This document shows positions 33,435 to 41,370 of a stretch of 64,000 bases of DNA, piece after piece. Under the pieces are notes generated by a model that saw only the letters and a list, made by a program, of their open reading frames with translations, did no database searches and was not told where the DNA came from. The stretch covers positions 1,226,001 to 1,290,000 of the forward strand of contig CP054185.1 of the NCBI GenBank assembly GCA_015180985.1, in the 5' to 3' direction. Source of the DNA: Flammeovirgaceae bacterium. GTDB taxonomy: Bacteria > Bacteroidota > Bacteroidia > Cytophagales > Cyclobacteriaceae. Each line of letters begins with the position of its first letter. The stretch's first letter is position 1. The translations under genes and the position numbers were made by a program.

Positions 33435-33887
33435 ATGGCTTCAATCGAAAGTGAAGTTAAACAGGAAAAATTTCAAAGTGAATTTCAAAAGGCGGCTGTA
33501 AACATTTTGTTCACCGGCAGTTGGCTGTACAACCTGAATGCCACCTTCCTGAAAGAATTTGATATTACACCTGAGCAGTTTAATGTATTGCGCATTTTAC
33601 GTGGCAGCCACCCCAAACCCATGATGCTGGCTGACATCACCTGCCGGATGATCGATAAGAACAGCAACGCAACACGGCTGGTAGAAAAGTTGCGGCTGAA
33701 GGGTTTTGTGAAGCGCGAAATCTGCAAGAACAACCGCAGGCAGGTGGACATCAGCATTACCGATAAAGGTTTGAGCCTGTTGACAGAAATCGATCGCGCA
33801 TCGGATGCCTGGCAAAATACACTGAAGAACCTGACGAAAGCTGAAGCACAGGAATTAAACCGGTTACTGGATAAGCTTCGCGGGTAA
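33435..33887 (+). CDS. MarR-family winged-helix transcriptional regulator
   Basis: A 150-residue dimeric repressor. The wHTH region runs from FDITPEQFNVLRILRGSHPKPMMLADITCRM to NSNATRLVEKLRLKGFVKREICKNNRRQVDISITDKG (recognition helix and wing), flanked by N- and C-terminal dimerisation helices. Two cysteines (Cys70 in DITCRM and Cys97 in REICKNN) could serve redox sensing, but no family-proof position is conserved here. A palindrome matching its likely operator lies in its own promoter. It is the first gene of an operon with pxpB (18 bases downstream), an unusual partner. Ligand unknown; MarR members often sense phenolic or oxidising compounds. Confidence 0.93.
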   Translation: MASIESEVKQEKFQSEFQKAAVNILFTGSWLYNLNATFLKEFDITPEQFNVLRILRGSHPKPMMLADITCRMIDKNSNATRLVEKLRLKGFVKREICKNNRRQVDISITDKGLSLLTEIDRASDAWQNTLKNLTKAEAQELNRLLDKLRG

Positions 33888-33905
33888 TTTAAAGATACTT
33901 CGTAA

Positions 33906-34631
33906 TTGAGCAGATCGATAACCATATATCCGATTAGCGAAAATGCCCTGACAATTTGTTTGGGAAACGAATTGAATGCCGTAGTAAATGACAAGGTTTT
34001 CAGACTTTATAATCACCTGCGAAAACAACCCAATCCTTTTTGGAAGGACCTGATTCCGGCATACTGTACGCTTACTGTAGTATATGATATAAAAGAAATT
34101 CGCAGGCAAAGTCAATCGGCATTTGCGTGGGTTAGTAAACAGTTGGAGGAGGCAGTTAAGCGATGTGATGATGTTAAAGCTGTTTCTGGCAGAAAACTTT
34201 CTGTTCCCGTTTGTTACGATTCGGATTTTGGATTCGATATAAAGTCGTTGTCCAAAGCAAAAAACCTATCCATTGATCAGGTGATTGAACTTCACGCTGC
34301 GCAAACCTATCGTGTGTTTATGCTGGGATTTTTGCCCGGCTTTGCCTACATGGGTATCGTGAATGAAAAAATTGCCACACCACGCTTGCCAACACCCCGC
34401 AAACACGTGCCTGCAGGCAGTGTGGGCATTGCCGGAAATCAGACAGGTATTTATCCGTTGGATTCACCCGGTGGATGGAATATTATCGGGCGTACCCCCG
34501 TAACGCTTTTTAATCCGCAAGCTGAAAATCCGGTATTGTTTCAGCCCGGTGATGAAGTAAAGCTCTATCCAATCTCAAAGGATGAATTTGACTCTTTCAA
34601 TACTGAATGCTTTAACCCACTTATGCCATGA
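33906..34631 (+). CDS. pxpB: 5-oxoprolinase subunit PxpB (KipI-like)
   Basis: PxpB is one of three subunits of the prokaryotic ATP-dependent 5-oxoprolinase that hydrolyses 5-oxo-L-proline, a damage product of glutamine and glutamate, to glutamate. The 241-residue protein has the allophanate hydrolase subunit 1 pattern: AYCTLTVVYDI, VPVCYDSDFGFDI, the signature VFMLGFLPGFAYMGIV and TPRLPTPRKHVPAGSVGIAGNQTGIYP, then GGWNIIGRTP. The frame opens with TTG at 33906; no closer ATG fits. The stop overlaps pxpC by 4 bases (ATGA). With pxpC and pxpA it forms a complete PxpBCA set. Confidence 0.95.
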   Translation: MSRSITIYPISENALTICLGNELNAVVNDKVFRLYNHLRKQPNPFWKDLIPAYCTLTVVYDIKEIRRQSQSAFAWVSKQLEEAVKRCDDVKAVSGRKLSVPVCYDSDFGFDIKSLSKAKNLSIDQVIELHAAQTYRVFMLGFLPGFAYMGIVNEKIATPRLPTPRKHVPAGSVGIAGNQTGIYPLDSPGGWNIIGRTPVTLFNPQAENPVLFQPGDEVKLYPISKDEFDSFNTECFNPLMP

Positions 34632-35626
34632 GCATGGAAGTGATAAAGGCGGGTATTGCTGATTCCGTTCAGGATGCCGGCCGGTTTGGGTATCAGCATT
34701 TGGGCATCAACCCATCTGGTGCAATGGATTTGAATGCGATGAAGATTGCCAATGCATTGGTTGGAAATCCATTAAATGAAGCCATTGTTGAAATGAGTTT
34801 TCCGGCTGCTGCTATTCGTTTTAATTCTCCAGCGCTAATAGCCGTTGGTGGTGCCAACTTTATGCCTAAGTTGAATGGTAAGAACATTCCGCTGCATCAG
34901 CCTCTTCTTGTAGCAGCAGGTAGTGAGCTGAAGTTTTCAAAGGTAATGTGCGGTGCATGGTGTTACCTTGCCGTACAAGGTGGATTGGAACTTGAGGAAC
35001 GGCTGGGCAGTTACAGCACGAACACAAAGGCTAAAATTGGTGGGGTTGACGGAAGATTTTTGAAAAAGGGCGATACGCTATCGTTCAGGAAAAATATTAG
35101 TGCAGCAGAAACAAAAGTATTTCCCTGGCGTGCGGATGTTACCGAATTTTACACCCATTGGTTTGTGTCCTCACTGACCAAGGCGACAAAAACCGTGATA
35201 CGGTGTATTCAGGGCAATGAATTTGATTGGTTGACTAAGGCCTCCCAAAAAGATTTTTTGAAAAAAGGGTTTACCATTGGCCGACAAAGCGACCGGATGG
35301 GTTATCGGCTGGAGGGAACGGAATTGAAACAATCCGGAAAGCAGGAATTGCTTTCAACAGCCGTTTCGTTTGGAACGATACAAGTGTTGCCCAGCGGTGA
35401 GTTGATAGCGCTGATGGCCGAACATCAAACTACGGGTGGTTATCCGAGAATAGCGCATGTAATTGCCGCTGATCGGTCAAAGTTGGCGCAATTCCGTCCA
35501 GCGGAGAAAGTTTATTTTTCCTTGGTGGATATCAGAGAGGCTGAAGATTTGTTTATAAAACAAGTACAGCACATAGTTCAATTGCAGCAGGCGTGTAAAT
35601 TTAAATTGAGAGAACGCGATTTATGA
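34628..35626 (+). CDS. pxpC: 5-oxoprolinase subunit PxpC (biotin-dependent carboxyltransferase-like)
   Basis: A 332-residue subunit of the allophanate hydrolase subunit 2 family (KipA-like). Signature text: KAGIADSVQDAGRFGYQHLGINPSGAMD at the N-terminus, then LIAVGGANFMPKLNGK, AWCYLAVQGGLE, IGRQSDRMGYRLEG and QVLPSGELIALMAEHQTTGGYPRIAHVIAADRSKLAQ. Together with PxpB it is thought to phosphorylate 5-oxoproline before PxpA completes hydrolysis. Start and stop overlap its neighbours by 4 bases each, showing tight translational coupling. Confidence 0.95.
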   Translation: MSMEVIKAGIADSVQDAGRFGYQHLGINPSGAMDLNAMKIANALVGNPLNEAIVEMSFPAAAIRFNSPALIAVGGANFMPKLNGKNIPLHQPLLVAAGSELKFSKVMCGAWCYLAVQGGLELEERLGSYSTNTKAKIGGVDGRFLKKGDTLSFRKNISAAETKVFPWRADVTEFYTHWFVSSLTKATKTVIRCIQGNEFDWLTKASQKDFLKKGFTIGRQSDRMGYRLEGTELKQSGKQELLSTAVSFGTIQVLPSGELIALMAEHQTTGGYPRIAHVIAADRSKLAQFRPAEKVYFSLVDIREAEDLFIKQVQHIVQLQQACKFKLRERDL

Positions 35627-36372
35627 CCATCGACCTGAATTGCGATTTAGGTGAGGGCATGCCCAACGATGCGGCCATTATGCCCCACATTACCAGCGCC
35701 AACATTGCCTGTGGCTATCACGCTGGCGATGAAGCCACCATGCGCAAAACAATTGATTTGTGTTTGAAACATGGCGTAGCCATCGGTGCTCATCCGGGTT
35801 TTAACGACAAGCCAAATTTCGGGCGCGTGCCTGTTCAGTTGCCTGCTGATGAGTTGTACGAGTTAATATGGAAGCAATTGAAAATTATTGACAGTATCTG
35901 TAAAGAACTGCAGGCAACACTCCATCATGTTAAACCGCATGGTGCGCTGTATAATATGGCCGCAAAAGACAGTGTAATGAGTCGCACAATTGCACAGGCT
36001 GTAAAAGACTTTAATCCTGATTTGATTTACTACGGATTAAGCGGAAGCGTAATGATTTCGGAAGCAAAAGCACTTGGGTTGAAAACGGCCCATGAGGTTT
36101 TTGCAGACAGGGTTTACGGGGAGGACGGCTCCCTGTTGCCCCGGACCCTTGCCGGAGCACGTATTACCAATTTACGGCAATCCGTTGAGCAGGTGATGAA
36201 CCTGATCAACGGATTTGTGATAACAACAAGCGGCACACGGGTAGCGTTACAAGCCGATACCGTTTGCGTGCATGGCGATGAACCAGGCGCGGCTCAGCTT
36301 GCCGAGCAACTGCACAAGAAACTGCATCAACTGCGGGTTAAGGTACAGGCTGTGAATTGCTACACTCATTGA
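35623..36372 (+). CDS. pxpA: 5-oxoprolinase subunit PxpA (LamB/YcsF family)
   Basis: A 249-residue TIM-barrel-like subunit with the LamB/YcsF hallmark DLNCDLGEG at the N-terminus, SANIACGYHAGDEATMRKTI near residue 25, GAHPGFND near 49, VKPHGALYNM near 103 and EVFADRVYGEDGSLLPR near 155. It completes the 5-oxoprolinase. No NRAMP-type transporter gene, which often accompanies pxp genes in Bacteroidota, is present. Its end overlaps the convergent terC stop by 7 bases. Confidence 0.96.
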   Translation: MTIDLNCDLGEGMPNDAAIMPHITSANIACGYHAGDEATMRKTIDLCLKHGVAIGAHPGFNDKPNFGRVPVQLPADELYELIWKQLKIIDSICKELQATLHHVKPHGALYNMAAKDSVMSRTIAQAVKDFNPDLIYYGLSGSVMISEAKALGLKTAHEVFADRVYGEDGSLLPRTLAGARITNLRQSVEQVMNLINGFVITTSGTRVALQADTVCVHGDEPGAAQLAEQLHKKLHQLRVKVQAVNCYTH

Positions 36373-37301
36373 ATTGTCGGCTTGCCAGGGTTACTGGCCG
36401 GCTGCAATACCATGGAGGCCAAAACAGCCACAGAAAGTGTGAGGACGATGAATGCCAAAGAAATTTCAATAGGAATTATGATTAAATCCGAGATACTCAT
36501 CTTTATCCCAACAAAAACCAGGATAACAGCCAGACCGTATTTCAGGTAAGCAAAATAGCGTTCAATACCGGCCAGGGCAAAATAAAGTGAACGAAGGCCC
36601 AGAATGGCAAATACGTTGGATGTATATACAATGAAAGGGTCTTTTGAGACCGCCAGGATTGCCGGTATGCTGTCAACCGCGAAAATCAGGTCGGTAAATT
36701 CGATAAGCACAACAACCAGCAAGAGTGGTGTGGCATACAACAATCCGTTACGTATTACGAAGAAATTGTCTTTGTCGTAATGGGGTGTCAGTCGGAACCA
36801 TTTTTTTGTGAAGCGTACCACCGGATTTCGTTCGGGTTCAAAATGCTCACCGCGGTGAATAATCATTCGAATTCCGGTAATGATTAAGAACGCACCGAAA
36901 AGATAGATGAGAAAATGAAACTGCTGAATCAGTTCAATGCCGGCATATATAAAACAGAAGCGCATAATCAGGGCTCCCAGAATTCCCCAGAAAAGCACTT
37001 TGTGCTGATAGGCCGCAGGCACTTGAAAATAGCTGAAAATCAAAATGATGACGAAAATGTTATCAACACTCAGCGATTTCTCGATGAGAAACCCGGTAAA
37101 GAATTCAAAGGCCTTATCCTGCCCGTAGGTATAATAGATGAATCCGTTAAAAATGAAGGCGAGTGTAACCCAGAAGGCCGTCCACCACAACGCGTTGCGC
37201 ACCGAAATTTCCCTGGCCTTCCGGTGAAACACACCCAGATCAAGAATCAGCAAGAAAAGGATTAGTAAAACAAACCCTGCCCAACTCCATAAACTTTCCA
37301 T
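36366..37301 (-). CDS. TerC family integral membrane protein
   Basis: A 311-residue polytopic inner-membrane protein with nine hydrophobic segments. TerC hallmarks include LILDLGVFHRKAREISVRNALWWTAFW near the N-terminus, FFTGFLIEKSLSVDNIFVIILIFSYF around residue 70, LIEFTDLIFAVDSIPAILAVSKDPFIVYTSNVFAILGLRSLYF around residue 205. Acidic residues within the membrane (EKSLSVDN and EFTDLIFAVDS) are the conserved putative metal sites. The family includes tellurite-resistance TerC and manganese exporters such as Alx and MeeF, so a role in Mn2+ efflux or metallation of exported proteins is plausible. Convergent with pxpA. Confidence 0.93.
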   Translation of the reverse strand: MESLWSWAGFVLLILFLLILDLGVFHRKAREISVRNALWWTAFWVTLAFIFNGFIYYTYGQDKAFEFFTGFLIEKSLSVDNIFVIILIFSYFQVPAAYQHKVLFWGILGALIMRFCFIYAGIELIQQFHFLIYLFGAFLIITGIRMIIHRGEHFEPERNPVVRFTKKWFRLTPHYDKDNFFVIRNGLLYATPLLLVVVLIEFTDLIFAVDSIPAILAVSKDPFIVYTSNVFAILGLRSLYFALAGIERYFAYLKYGLAVILVFVGIKMSISDLIIIPIEISLAFIVLTLSVAVLASMVLQPASNPGKPTIQ

Positions 37302-37317
37302 AAATCCGTTTGTTTGG

Positions 37318-37488
37318 TTAGTGGGCTGTAGTTAAACTATCCGGCAGATACCCGTGTTGCTTCATCCAGCGATACAATTCGCTGCGTTCCCTGTCGGCAA
37401 GCCAGGCTTGCGATTTCCGGAATTCCTTCAGAAGCAACCTGCGATCAAACGCTACTTTAGCGATAATAATTTTTGTGTAATCGAGCAT
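37318..37488 (-). CDS. Small conserved protein (MLDYTK-type), function unknown
   Basis: A frame encoding 56 residues from the ATG at 37488 (LDYTKIIIAKVAFDRRLLLKEF, then LADRERSELYRWMKQHGYL). The frame extends 8 residues to an ATG at 37512, but the MLDYTK start fits small proteins I have seen in Bacteroidota that begin MLDYxKxxLxKVSFD. It is basic, helical and lacks a signal or membrane segment. It lies 17 bases upstream of the terC start on the same strand and may be co-transcribed. No function can be given. Confidence 0.6.
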   Translation of the reverse strand: MLDYTKIIIAKVAFDRRLLLKEFRKSQAWLADRERSELYRWMKQHGYLPDSLTTAH

Positions 37489-37634
37489 TGAAATTTTATG
37501 CTTAGCTTTCATGAGTTCATTCGTTACTGGTTAATAGTCGTGGCATCCTAGCCAGAAAACGTTTTGCATAAGTTCACCTGAAAACGAATTGGCAGGCGGA
37601 TTACCGTAAAATTCTGAGAGAGGCGTTGTAACTG

Positions 37635-37988
37635 CTACAATCGAAAGACCTGGAGAACGAGGAATCGTTTAGTCAGAGCAAAGACCGGCTGGGGTATTGA
37701 GTGCTCTAGGCTGATGGTCTGCCGTGCGGTTGTTGCAAGCAGCAGGGGTTTAAGGGCAGGTGTTGCTCGCCTCTGATGGCTGTACGCCTCGGTCTTTTCT
37801 TCCGTTTTTGAAGTCTCCTCAAACTGTTCAGCATTTGGAAAAGCTGAAATCAGCGAGGCGTAAACCGGCTGGGTCAGTAAACTAAGTGAAAGAATGCAGG
37901 CTACAATACGAAGCACGATGAGCAGAATTTTACCTTCTTTACGAAGCAAAACTTTAAAGGTTACTTGCCTGAGCCTGTTCTTCAGCAA
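37635..37988 (-). CDS. Possible small exported protein, hypothetical
   Basis: A 117-residue open frame in a 680-base stretch with no other gene. A hydrophobic segment (KILLIVLRIVACILSLSLLTQPVYASL) ending in an A-x-A-like PVYAS resembles a signal peptide, followed by a short low-complexity, Thr/Glu-rich region and a basic end. An internal start would place the signal peptide at the N-terminus. I see no known domain. It may be a real small secreted protein or a chance frame. The remaining 37989-38172 is AT-rich with no gene. Confidence 0.35.
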   Translation of the reverse strand: MLKNRLRQVTFKVLLRKEGKILLIVLRIVACILSLSLLTQPVYASLISAFPNAEQFEETSKTEEKTEAYSHQRRATPALKPLLLATTARQTISLEHSIPQPVFALTKRFLVLQVFRL

Positions 37989-38172
37989 AGAAATCAGGGG
38001 ATAACGATGGTTATTGGTTTATTGATCACAAAAAACCGTTATTTCGTCAATAAATTTCAGGATGATTAATAAGTATTTTTTATCTGGTAAATAATGAAAT
38101 TTAATACAGAAGAATGATTCCGACTAGGAGACCAAGGGGTACGTTTTGTTGATTTAAAAAAAGTATAGACGC

Positions 38173-38829
38173 ATGAAAATCAGTGTACTCGGAACCGGAA
38201 CCGTGGGTAACACCATTGGTTCACGATTAATCGAATTGGGGCACCAGGTGATGATGGGATCCAGAAGCAAATCCAACGAAAAGGTTTTGGCCTTTGTAGC
38301 GAAGCATAAGGCCGGAGCGAGCGCAGGTACATTTCAAGAAGCTGCTGCCTTTGGTGAAGTCATTTTCAACTGTACAAAAGGTGATGCTTCCATTGAAGCT
38401 ATTAAGTTAGCCGGTGAGAACATCAATGAAAAAATTATCATTGACGTGGCTAACCCTCTCGACTTCAGCAAAGGTCAGCCAGCCAGTTTACTTCCAGCGC
38501 TATCGAATACGAATTCATTAGGCGAGGAAATCCAAAAAACATTCCCGAAAGCCAAAGTTGTAAAAACGCTTAATACCATGTGGTGTGGTTTGATGGTGAA
38601 TCCGAACATGGTTGGCAGAGGTGACCATACAAATTTCATCTGTGGCAATGATGACGAGGCTAAGGCAAAAGTGAAATCACTCTTAAAAGAGTTTGGTTGG
38701 AAGGAGCAAAATATCCTTGATTTGGGAGATATTACCAATGCACGCGGTATGGAAGCAGTGCTCCCTATCTGGTTGCGCGTTTGGGCAACTACAAAAAATG
38801 GTGCCTTTAATTTTAAAGTTATAAGTTGA
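38173..38829 (+). CDS. NADPH-dependent F420 reductase-like NAD(P)-binding protein
   Basis: A 218-residue Rossmann-fold oxidoreductase. The dinucleotide site is SVLGTGTVGNTIGSRLIELGH followed by MMGSRSKSNEK (basic pocket, favouring NADPH), and DVANPLDFSKG and VKTLNTMWCGLMVNP are typical of the F420-dependent NADP reductase-like family (YcsF/Npdg-type). In bacteria lacking F420 these proteins act on unknown substrates. A paralogue with the same fold lies at 43880. It is followed after 3 bases by a short-chain dehydrogenase gene and probably shares its transcript. Confidence 0.87.
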   Translation: MKISVLGTGTVGNTIGSRLIELGHQVMMGSRSKSNEKVLAFVAKHKAGASAGTFQEAAAFGEVIFNCTKGDASIEAIKLAGENINEKIIIDVANPLDFSKGQPASLLPALSNTNSLGEEIQKTFPKAKVVKTLNTMWCGLMVNPNMVGRGDHTNFICGNDDEAKAKVKSLLKEFGWKEQNILDLGDITNARGMEAVLPIWLRVWATTKNGAFNFKVIS

Positions 38830-38832
38830 GAA

Positions 38833-39537
38833 TTGAACAACATCCCTGTGAAAACTATTCTAGTGACCGGTGCCAACAAGGGAATTGGCTTTGAAGTGGT
38901 ACGGCAACTGGCTAAACTGAAGCACCAGGTAATTCTTACTGCGCGTGATGAGGCAAATGGCAACGAAGCGGTTGATCGGTTAAAAGACGAAGGGCTTGAT
39001 GTGCATTTTCTTTTGTTGGATGTGACCGATGAAGCAAGCATCAAGCAAGCAGCGCAACAAGTGAAGAAGCAGTTCGGTAAAGTAGATGTGCTTATTAATA
39101 ATGCGGCCGTGCTCCTTCGCGAAGACCGGTCCTTATCAGACGGAACAGCCGAAATTTTTCATAAAACCATGCGCACCAATGTGTTTGGTCCCGTACAGAT
39201 GGTCCGGCATTTTCTATCATTAATTCCTTCTGGCGGAAGAATCATCAACACCTCCAGTGGTGGCGGCAGCATGACCGACCCCGTAGGCGGATGGTCGCCC
39301 GTGTATTGTGTCTCCAAATCATCACTCAATGCAATTACACGACACTTGGCTTATGAACTTTCATCACGGGATATTTCAGTAAATGCCTACTGCCCCGGCT
39401 GGGTTAAAACCGATATGGGCGGGAAGTCGGCACCACGCACGGTTGAACAAGGTGCTGATACGGCTGTGTGGCTGGCAACCGCAGCAATCAATCAAACTGG
39501 GAAATTTTTTCGCGATCGCCAGGAAATTCCGTGGTGA
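38833..39537 (+). CDS. Short-chain dehydrogenase/reductase, carbonyl reductase-like
   Basis: A 234-residue classical SDR. The cofactor motif is TGANKGIGFEVV near the N-terminus, the structural NNAAV (LINNAAVLLRED), catalytic Ser in NTSSGGGSM, and YCVSK (Tyr and Lys of the YxxxK motif), with NAYCPGWVKTDMGG after it. The overall pattern resembles plant and animal carbonyl reductases that reduce quinones and aldehydes. The frame opens with TTG at 38833; GTG at 38848 would give the usual MKTILVTGANK start and is equally plausible. It forms a two-gene unit with the F420-reductase-like gene. Confidence 0.9.
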   Translation: MNNIPVKTILVTGANKGIGFEVVRQLAKLKHQVILTARDEANGNEAVDRLKDEGLDVHFLLLDVTDEASIKQAAQQVKKQFGKVDVLINNAAVLLREDRSLSDGTAEIFHKTMRTNVFGPVQMVRHFLSLIPSGGRIINTSSGGGSMTDPVGGWSPVYCVSKSSLNAITRHLAYELSSRDISVNAYCPGWVKTDMGGKSAPRTVEQGADTAVWLATAAINQTGKFFRDRQEIPW

Positions 39538-39595
39538 GCGGGCCTCTGGTATCGTGAGAAGCTATAAAGCATGACAAAATGGAATAACTTCAAAA

Positions 39596-39635
39596 TTGCA
39601 TGTATTTTTAAAGTATATATTTAAATTTGCATGTA
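39596..39635 (+). promoter_or_regulatory. Direct repeat TTGCATGTA upstream of DUF4143 ATPase gene
   Basis: TTGCATGTA occurs at 39596-39604 and again at 39627-39635, 31 bases apart (three helical turns), in an AT-rich stretch ending 14 bases before the GTG start. This is a plausible site for a regulator bound to one DNA face, possibly autoregulation. Confidence 0.4.
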
Positions 39636-39648
39636 ATTCTATACATAC

Positions 39649-40791
39649 GTGTTCAAGAGGCGGCAAGAGTTCTTCAAATCGGGTAGAAACAGCTTTTTTT
39701 TATGGGGTGTGCGTCAATCGGGTAAAAGCACCCTCCTGAAAGAGCGGTACGGCAACGCTTTGTATTTCGATTTGCTGCTTAGCGATGTGTACCGCAGGCT
39801 GCTGAACAACCCCGAGCAATTCCGTGAAAGCGTTCTGGCAGCCAACCCGCACGAGCCCGTAATCGTGGATGAAATTCAGAAATTGCCCGCATTACTAAAT
39901 GAAGTCCACTGGTTGATCGAAAACAAAAAGATCCAATTCATCTTATCCGGCTCTACTCCCCGCAAAATTTTGAAGCAAGGCGTAAACTTGCTGGGCGGCC
40001 GCGCGCTGCGGTATCAGTTGTATCCGCTGTCGTTCAGCGAGATTCCGGATTTTAATCTGATCAAAGCGCTCAATAACGGACTGCTGCCACGGCATTATCT
40101 GGCCGAAGATGCGGGTCAGTTGATAGACGCCTATATCGGCAGTTACCTGGAAGACGAGATCGTGGCTGAAACCAAAATCCGAAATACCGAAACGTTCTCC
40201 CGTTTTCTAAACAAAGCCGCTTTTTCAAATGGTGAAATCATCAACTACACCAACATTGCAGCAGACTGCGGAGTCAGCAGCCCCACCATCAAAGAGTACT
40301 TCAGTATTCTGGAGGACACACTGATTGGCGATTTTGTACCCTCGTTTCAAAAGAACCCGAAGCGCAGAACCATTGCCGCACCCAAATTCTATTTTTTCGA
40401 TGTGGGTATTGTCAACACATTACTCAGGCGTAAATCGATTGAGCCGGGTAGCGTTAACTTCGGCTTTGCTTTTGAGCATTTTATTTTTCACGAGCTAAAA
40501 ACCTACAGTCAGTATTCGGGCAAAAAATTTCCGATCCACTATTGGCGCACCTCATCTCAATTTGAAGTGGATTTCGTGCTGGGCGATCACGAGGTGGCGG
40601 TGGAAGTAAAATCTACTGATAATGTACACCTCAAACACACCAAAGGGCTAAATGCCTTTTCAGACGAATACAAACTGAAGAGCCGCATCATTGTAAGCCT
40701 TGACCCGTTGCCGCGTACGATTGCGTCCGGCATTACCGTTTTGCCCTGGCGCGAGTTTTTGAACCGACTCTGGGCGGGGGTAATTATTTGA
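39649..40791 (+). CDS. AAA-type ATPase with DUF4143 domain
   Basis: A 380-residue protein beginning with GTG. The N-terminal AAA_14 part has Walker A GVRQSGKSTLL (residues 20-30), Walker B PVIVDEIQKLP (about 69-79) and sensor-like FILSGSTPRKI. A helical winged segment follows (NYTNIAADCGVSSPTIKEYFSILEDT), and the DUF4143 C-terminus has a PD-(D/E)XK-like nuclease pattern FEVDFVLG ... VAVEVKST. Such proteins are common but poorly characterised and often appear as lone mobile or defence-like genes; some are toxin-related. No partner gene is adjacent. Confidence 0.88.
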   Translation: MFKRRQEFFKSGRNSFFLWGVRQSGKSTLLKERYGNALYFDLLLSDVYRRLLNNPEQFRESVLAANPHEPVIVDEIQKLPALLNEVHWLIENKKIQFILSGSTPRKILKQGVNLLGGRALRYQLYPLSFSEIPDFNLIKALNNGLLPRHYLAEDAGQLIDAYIGSYLEDEIVAETKIRNTETFSRFLNKAAFSNGEIINYTNIAADCGVSSPTIKEYFSILEDTLIGDFVPSFQKNPKRRTIAAPKFYFFDVGIVNTLLRRKSIEPGSVNFGFAFEHFIFHELKTYSQYSGKKFPIHYWRTSSQFEVDFVLGDHEVAVEVKSTDNVHLKHTKGLNAFSDEYKLKSRIIVSLDPLPRTIASGITVLPWREFLNRLWAGVII

Positions 40792-40857
40792 GTACGCAAT
40801 GGCGGTACGGGTTGCGGCTGAGAATTTCTTTCTGACGAGCAATCGATTTCGTGGCAG

Positions 40858-41220
40858 TTATTTTTTCTCAGTCTCCTTCGCCTTCACGCCAAACTCCTTC
40901 ATTAAGTCAACGCCATACTTTCGGATTACTTCAATGATGGGAATGGCCTTTAATCCCCGCGGGGTAATGGAGTATTCCACTTTTGGCGGTACTACCGGGT
41001 AAACTTTTCGCGTAATAAAACCCTCGTTCTCCAAACTACGCAACACGCTTGAAAGCATTTTATGCGTGATGTGCGGCAAATCTTTTTTCAGATCGCTGTA
41101 GCGTAAGGTCTTTTCGCGCAGGCGCCACAAAATGGGCATCTTCCAGGTGCCGCCAATGCGGTCCATGGCAAACTCTACCGGGTTGTAGTAAACTTTCTTA
41201 TCGTAAATAAAATCGGGCAT
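40858..41220 (-). CDS. HxlR-family transcriptional regulator lacking the sensing cysteine
   Basis: A 120-residue winged-helix regulator. The HxlR pattern is VEFAMDRIGGTWKMPILWRLREKTLRYSDLKKDLPHITHKMLSSVLRSLENEGFITRKVYPVVPPKVEYSITPRG. In sensors such as YodB and HypR the position before PVE is Cys (CPVEY); here it is Asn13 (NPVEF), and the protein contains no cysteine at all, so it cannot act by thiol oxidation. It is divergent from the DJ-1 gene, with an inverted repeat in between. Confidence 0.93.
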   Translation of the reverse strand: MPDFIYDKKVYYNPVEFAMDRIGGTWKMPILWRLREKTLRYSDLKKDLPHITHKMLSSVLRSLENEGFITRKVYPVVPPKVEYSITPRGLKAIPIIEVIRKYGVDLMKEFGVKAKETEKK

Positions 41221-41267
41221 GGGATGTTAAGGATTCAAAACTCAGGCATTTCTGTGTCAAATTACCA

Positions 41268-41289
41268 ATACTTTCCCAAAAGGAAGTAT
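41268..41289. promoter_or_regulatory. Inverted repeat between hxlR and DJ-1 genes
   Basis: ATACTTTCC (41268-41276) and GGAAGTAT (41282-41289) form an inverted repeat with a one-base bulge and spacer CAAAA, followed by the related half-site CCTACTT. HxlR regulators typically bind such divergent-promoter palindromes, so it is probably the operator. Confidence 0.5.
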
Positions 41290-41370
41290 CCTACTTAAAA
41301 GTTAATATGTTGATTCAGGCACTATACAACACCAACCTTTGTGTGCATAACGCACAACTAATCGATCAAC

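Noticed and set aside
33485..33994. 169-codon minus-strand frame overlapping marR and pxpB
   Set aside because: It would run antisense through the wHTH of MarR and the start of PxpB, both well supported.
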